Source: Lachnospiraceae bacterium (GTDB taxonomy: Bacteria > Bacillota > Clostridia > Lachnospirales > Lachnospiraceae). From it: a stretch of 8,338 bases of DNA. The position numbers and the translations under genes are program-made. The stretch is taken from assembly GCA_017651385.1 (NCBI GenBank), contig JAGCCY010000065.1, positions 1 to 8,338 on the forward strand, in the 5' to 3' direction. Shown piece by piece: positions 6,209 through 8,338 of this stretch (its first letter is position 1; every line of letters begins with the position of its first letter). The notes under the pieces were generated by a model. That model was not told the DNA's origin. It saw nothing but the letters and a program-made list of their open reading frames with translations, and ran no database searches.

Positions 6209-7714
6209 TCACTCTCTGGTCTTGGCTCCCATAGCCTTAAGTTCCTGCTTGCGCTTATACATCAGGCCGTCGGCCCTTTCAAATACATCGTGGATCTGCT
6301 CATCTTCCTCGGTCAAAACGGAATGTCCTACAGCAACCACTACCTTGCCCTTTTTGATGTTTTCTTCGACCTCACGGTTTATCGAAGCAAGAGTTTCATC
6401 CATTTTGTCATAGCCTCTGTCTTGAAGTATAACGACAAACTCGTCGCCGCCGATCCTGAAAACGGCTCCGTGAGTGAAATGTTCACATATAAGATCACAG
6501 GCATCCTTGATCAGTCTGTCTCCGGCCGCATGTCCAAAAGTATCATTGACAATCTTAAGCCCGTTTATATCACACACCAGCACAGCTATACGGTCCTTAA
6601 TTTCACCGGCACGTATCTTATCGTTGATCTTGCTCTCGTATTCGGAATATGCATGCTTGTTCCTGACTCCGGTCAGGGAATCGGTGTTTGCCATGCTCTT
6701 GAATATTCTGCTGTTCTCCATTTCGGATTCAAGTCTGGCACGTGAAACCCTGCGTGACTGAAGCAGAAGAATTGTTGCAAAGATCGCCATCGAAAGAAGC
6801 GTTACAATGATGAGGATACGGCTGATAAGATGGTTGCTTTCGCTCATCTCACGGAACTGATCGTTTATCATGTTCTCATGGATAAGGACCGCCATCATCC
6901 ACCCTGTGTCCGGAACGGGAGCATAACAGATTGTCTCCTGTGTTCCATCCCATGCAAGAGTAAGGCTGCCTTCATTTCCTTCATCGAAATCTGCCGACAG
7001 TTTTTTCCATGCCGCTTCCGAAATATGATTTTTAGTTCCTTCAAGTATATTGTCTCCGGCACCGAACGGACCTAACACAGTATCCGACAGATTGCCGCCG
7101 TTCTTGGTATACATTGCAAAATATGTGGTACCCTGATCCTCCAGCAATAACAGATTACTGATATCTTTGATGTCTATCTGCACAAAACATGCCTTGAAAG
7201 GTTTACCCATTATCACAAGTCCATCCGTCGGGATCGCAAGGCACAGCTGCTTGGAAGATCCGTACATATAGATGGTACTGATGACTCTCTCACTCAGTTT
7301 ATCGGATGAAAGAAAATCATATCTGCTTCCGCCCATATATGTTGTGTACTGGGTATATACGATATTATCCTCGTCTACCAGCGCAAACCTGTTAAGCGAA
7401 AGGAGCTTTTTGGTATTACCCAGAACGTTTCTTAATTCTTCCTGCGACTTTATATCTCCGTCCTCTATGATGGTAAGCGCTTTTTCCATGTGCTCGAAAT
7501 TGTTATTGATCAGATTATTGACCGTTCTCGCCCGATAATCCGCCATGGCTTCAAGGTAAAACGTACTTACGGCCGCAACCGCATCATCCGTTGTCGATAC
7601 CGTCTTTCTTGATGCCCATATCGTACTGAACACAAGTATCACCATTACCAATGTGCTTCCTATGATAGCGGTAGATACAAACCCTTTATTAATTCTGTCT
7701 TTCTCATTCGTCAT
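6209..7714 (-). CDS. Membrane-bound sensor diguanylate cyclase (GGDEF domain)
   Basis: 501 residues; makes cyclic di-GMP from two GTP. Layout: TM1 about 13-33, a roughly 260-residue extracytoplasmic sensor region (about 36-293) of size and pattern consistent with a double Cache domain, TM2 about 297-319, a short coiled-coil-like linker, then GGDEF from about 338 to the end. Signature elements are present: DSLTGVRNK (345-353), CDINGLKIVND (381-391), the active-site loop RIGGDEF (GGDEF at 422-426) and ADGLMYKRK (481-489). The catalytic motif is intact, so activity is expected. The RxxD inhibitory site, which should end six residues before GGDEF, is not there (FTHG instead), suggesting no product inhibition of this type. 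Translation starts at an ATG overlapping the stop of the binding-protein gene (ATGA) with a weak GGTGA site at 7725-7721, pointing to translational coupling and co-production. There is no EAL or HD-GYP domain. Confidence 0.93.
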   Translation of the reverse strand: MTNEKDRINKGFVSTAIIGSTLVMVILVFSTIWASRKTVSTTDDAVAAVSTFYLEAMADYRARTVNNLINNNFEHMEKALTIIEDGDIKSQEELRNVLGNTKKLLSLNRFALVDEDNIVYTQYTTYMGGSRYDFLSSDKLSERVISTIYMYGSSKQLCLAIPTDGLVIMGKPFKACFVQIDIKDISNLLLLEDQGTTYFAMYTKNGGNLSDTVLGPFGAGDNILEGTKNHISEAAWKKLSADFDEGNEGSLTLAWDGTQETICYAPVPDTGWMMAVLIHENMINDQFREMSESNHLISRILIIVTLLSMAIFATILLLQSRRVSRARLESEMENSRIFKSMANTDSLTGVRNKHAYSEYESKINDKIRAGEIKDRIAVLVCDINGLKIVNDTFGHAAGDRLIKDACDLICEHFTHGAVFRIGGDEFVVILQDRGYDKMDETLASINREVEENIKKGKVVVAVGHSVLTEEDEQIHDVFERADGLMYKRKQELKAMGAKTRE

Positions 7715-8338
7715 AATATATCACCGTAGAGCAGTTCCAACATCTGTGCCGCATCTTCCTTGTAGATGATCGTAGTGATCTCATTGGTCAGTTCCGGATA
7801 CATGTCACCCGGAAGATTACCGTCAGCGATCATTACCGCAACCTGAAGCGTGTCAAATCCAATCGAGAAACAATCCTGAACCCCCAGGCAATATATCACG
7901 CCGTCATTTAAGTATTTAAGAGCCTCCCTGTCATGATCCATTCCTACGATCACCGTATCACTGCCCCGCTCGGTGATCGCCCTGGCCGCTCCCACGGGAT
8001 TACTCATGTTACAGCAGATGATCCCGTCAAGATCGGGGTTCTTATCCAGTATATCCAAAGTAAGATCATACGCTTTTTCAATGGAATCCATGTCATATTC
8101 CACGGCTACTATTTCCATATCGGGATACTTTGCAATAGTATCCTTGGCACCCCGTGCCCTGTCCTCATGACAGGGTGCACCTACGCTGCCGACAAGTATG
8201 GCAACTTTTCCTTTGTACTCAAGCTTTTCGCACAAAGCCTGTGTCAGGTCTGCCCCATCCTGGTAATTATGAGTATTTCCGACGTATGCTATTCTTTTAC
8301 ATCCTTTAGCCGCATCGGAACTTGAAAAAGTCATTACC
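7711..8338 (-). CDS. Sugar-type periplasmic substrate-binding protein (5' end cut by window edge)
   Basis: The frame enters from the right edge; the codon before the first visible Met (8334) is GTA with no stop, so this Met is internal and the signal peptide and first lobe are missing. About 208 residues are visible. They match the second half of the RbsB-like type 1 periplasmic binding fold (Peripla_BP_4): KRIAYVGNTHNYQDGADLTQ at the lobe crossover, KVAILVGSVG with EDRARGAKD, then GIICCNMSNPVGAARAI, VIVGMDHDREALKYLNDG and GVQDCFSIGFDTLQVAVMI. In this family the Asp of GMDHD and the Gln of GVQD usually lie near the sugar site. The ligand cannot be named from this. No ABC permease or ATPase gene follows; the next gene, overlapping by 4 bp, is a transmembrane diguanylate cyclase, so the protein may present a ligand to that sensor. 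Transporter genes upstream, outside the window, cannot be excluded. Confidence 0.88.
   Translation of the reverse strand, partial: VMTFSSSDAAKGCKRIAYVGNTHNYQDGADLTQALCEKLEYKGKVAILVGSVGAPCHEDRARGAKDTIAKYPDMEIVAVEYDMDSIEKAYDLTLDILDKNPDLDGIICCNMSNPVGAARAITERGSDTVIVGMDHDREALKYLNDGVIYCLGVQDCFSIGFDTLQVAVMIADGNLPGDMYPELTNEITTIIYKEDAAQMLELLYGDIL

Noticed and set aside
8332..8334. Translation start of the binding protein at the ATG near the right edge
   Set aside because: The upstream codon continues the frame and the protein would lack its signal peptide and first lobe; the sequence aligns from mid-protein, so this Met is internal.
1..8338. Mobile element, CRISPR array, tRNA or rRNA genes
   Set aside because: No transposase or integrase motifs, no regularly spaced repeats and no recognisable tRNA or rRNA segments were seen; gene-free sequence is limited to the 233-bp region at 4778-5010 and gaps under 40 bp.

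Overview
All seven genes in this window are on the minus strand, so they read from high to low coordinates. The signals suggest a low-to-moderate GC Firmicute, most likely a Lachnospiraceae-type clostridium. Evidence for this is the strong AAGGAG/GGAG ribosome binding sites, the LytTR plus DUF3021 pair (a Firmicute combination), a 7TM-receptor hybrid kinase, and frequent ATA, AAG and AGA codons. Family-level placement is inference; there is no rRNA or marker gene here.

Region A (8338 to 5011) looks like one transcription unit. It starts with the C-terminal part of a sugar-type periplasmic substrate-binding protein, cut by the window edge. Its stop overlaps the start of a membrane-bound sensor diguanylate cyclase (ATGA overlap). 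After a 37-bp gap comes a membrane-anchored DUF3810 protein with an HExxH metallopeptidase-like motif. The unit ends in a structured 3' region with a good intrinsic terminator (4909-4941). No permease or ATPase genes of an ABC transporter lie downstream of the binding protein. It may therefore act as a ligand-presenting partner of the cyclase rather than in uptake.

Region B (about 4825 to 1, continuing past the left edge) is a compact signalling operon: LytTR DNA-binding protein, DUF3021 four-TM protein, double-receiver protein, HPt protein, then a hybrid sensor kinase. Gaps are 24 bp, a 4-bp overlap, 17 bp and 1 bp. The kinase has one N-terminal TM, an ectodomain, seven TMs, HisKA, HATPase and a receiver; it is open at the left edge. 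Together the last three genes hold all parts of a His-Asp-His-Asp phosphorelay on separate polypeptides: kinase His418, kinase receiver Asp725, HPt His61, and Asp198 of the double-receiver protein. The only DNA-binding domain seen is the LytTR protein at the head of the operon, which has no receiver of its own.

The main point of interest is that this operon joins two modules usually described separately: LytTR/DUF3021 and a split multi-step phosphorelay whose terminal receiver has no output domain. The adjacent binding protein/diguanylate cyclase pair is a second candidate sensory unit. No RNA genes, CRISPR arrays, insertion sequences or phage genes were seen.
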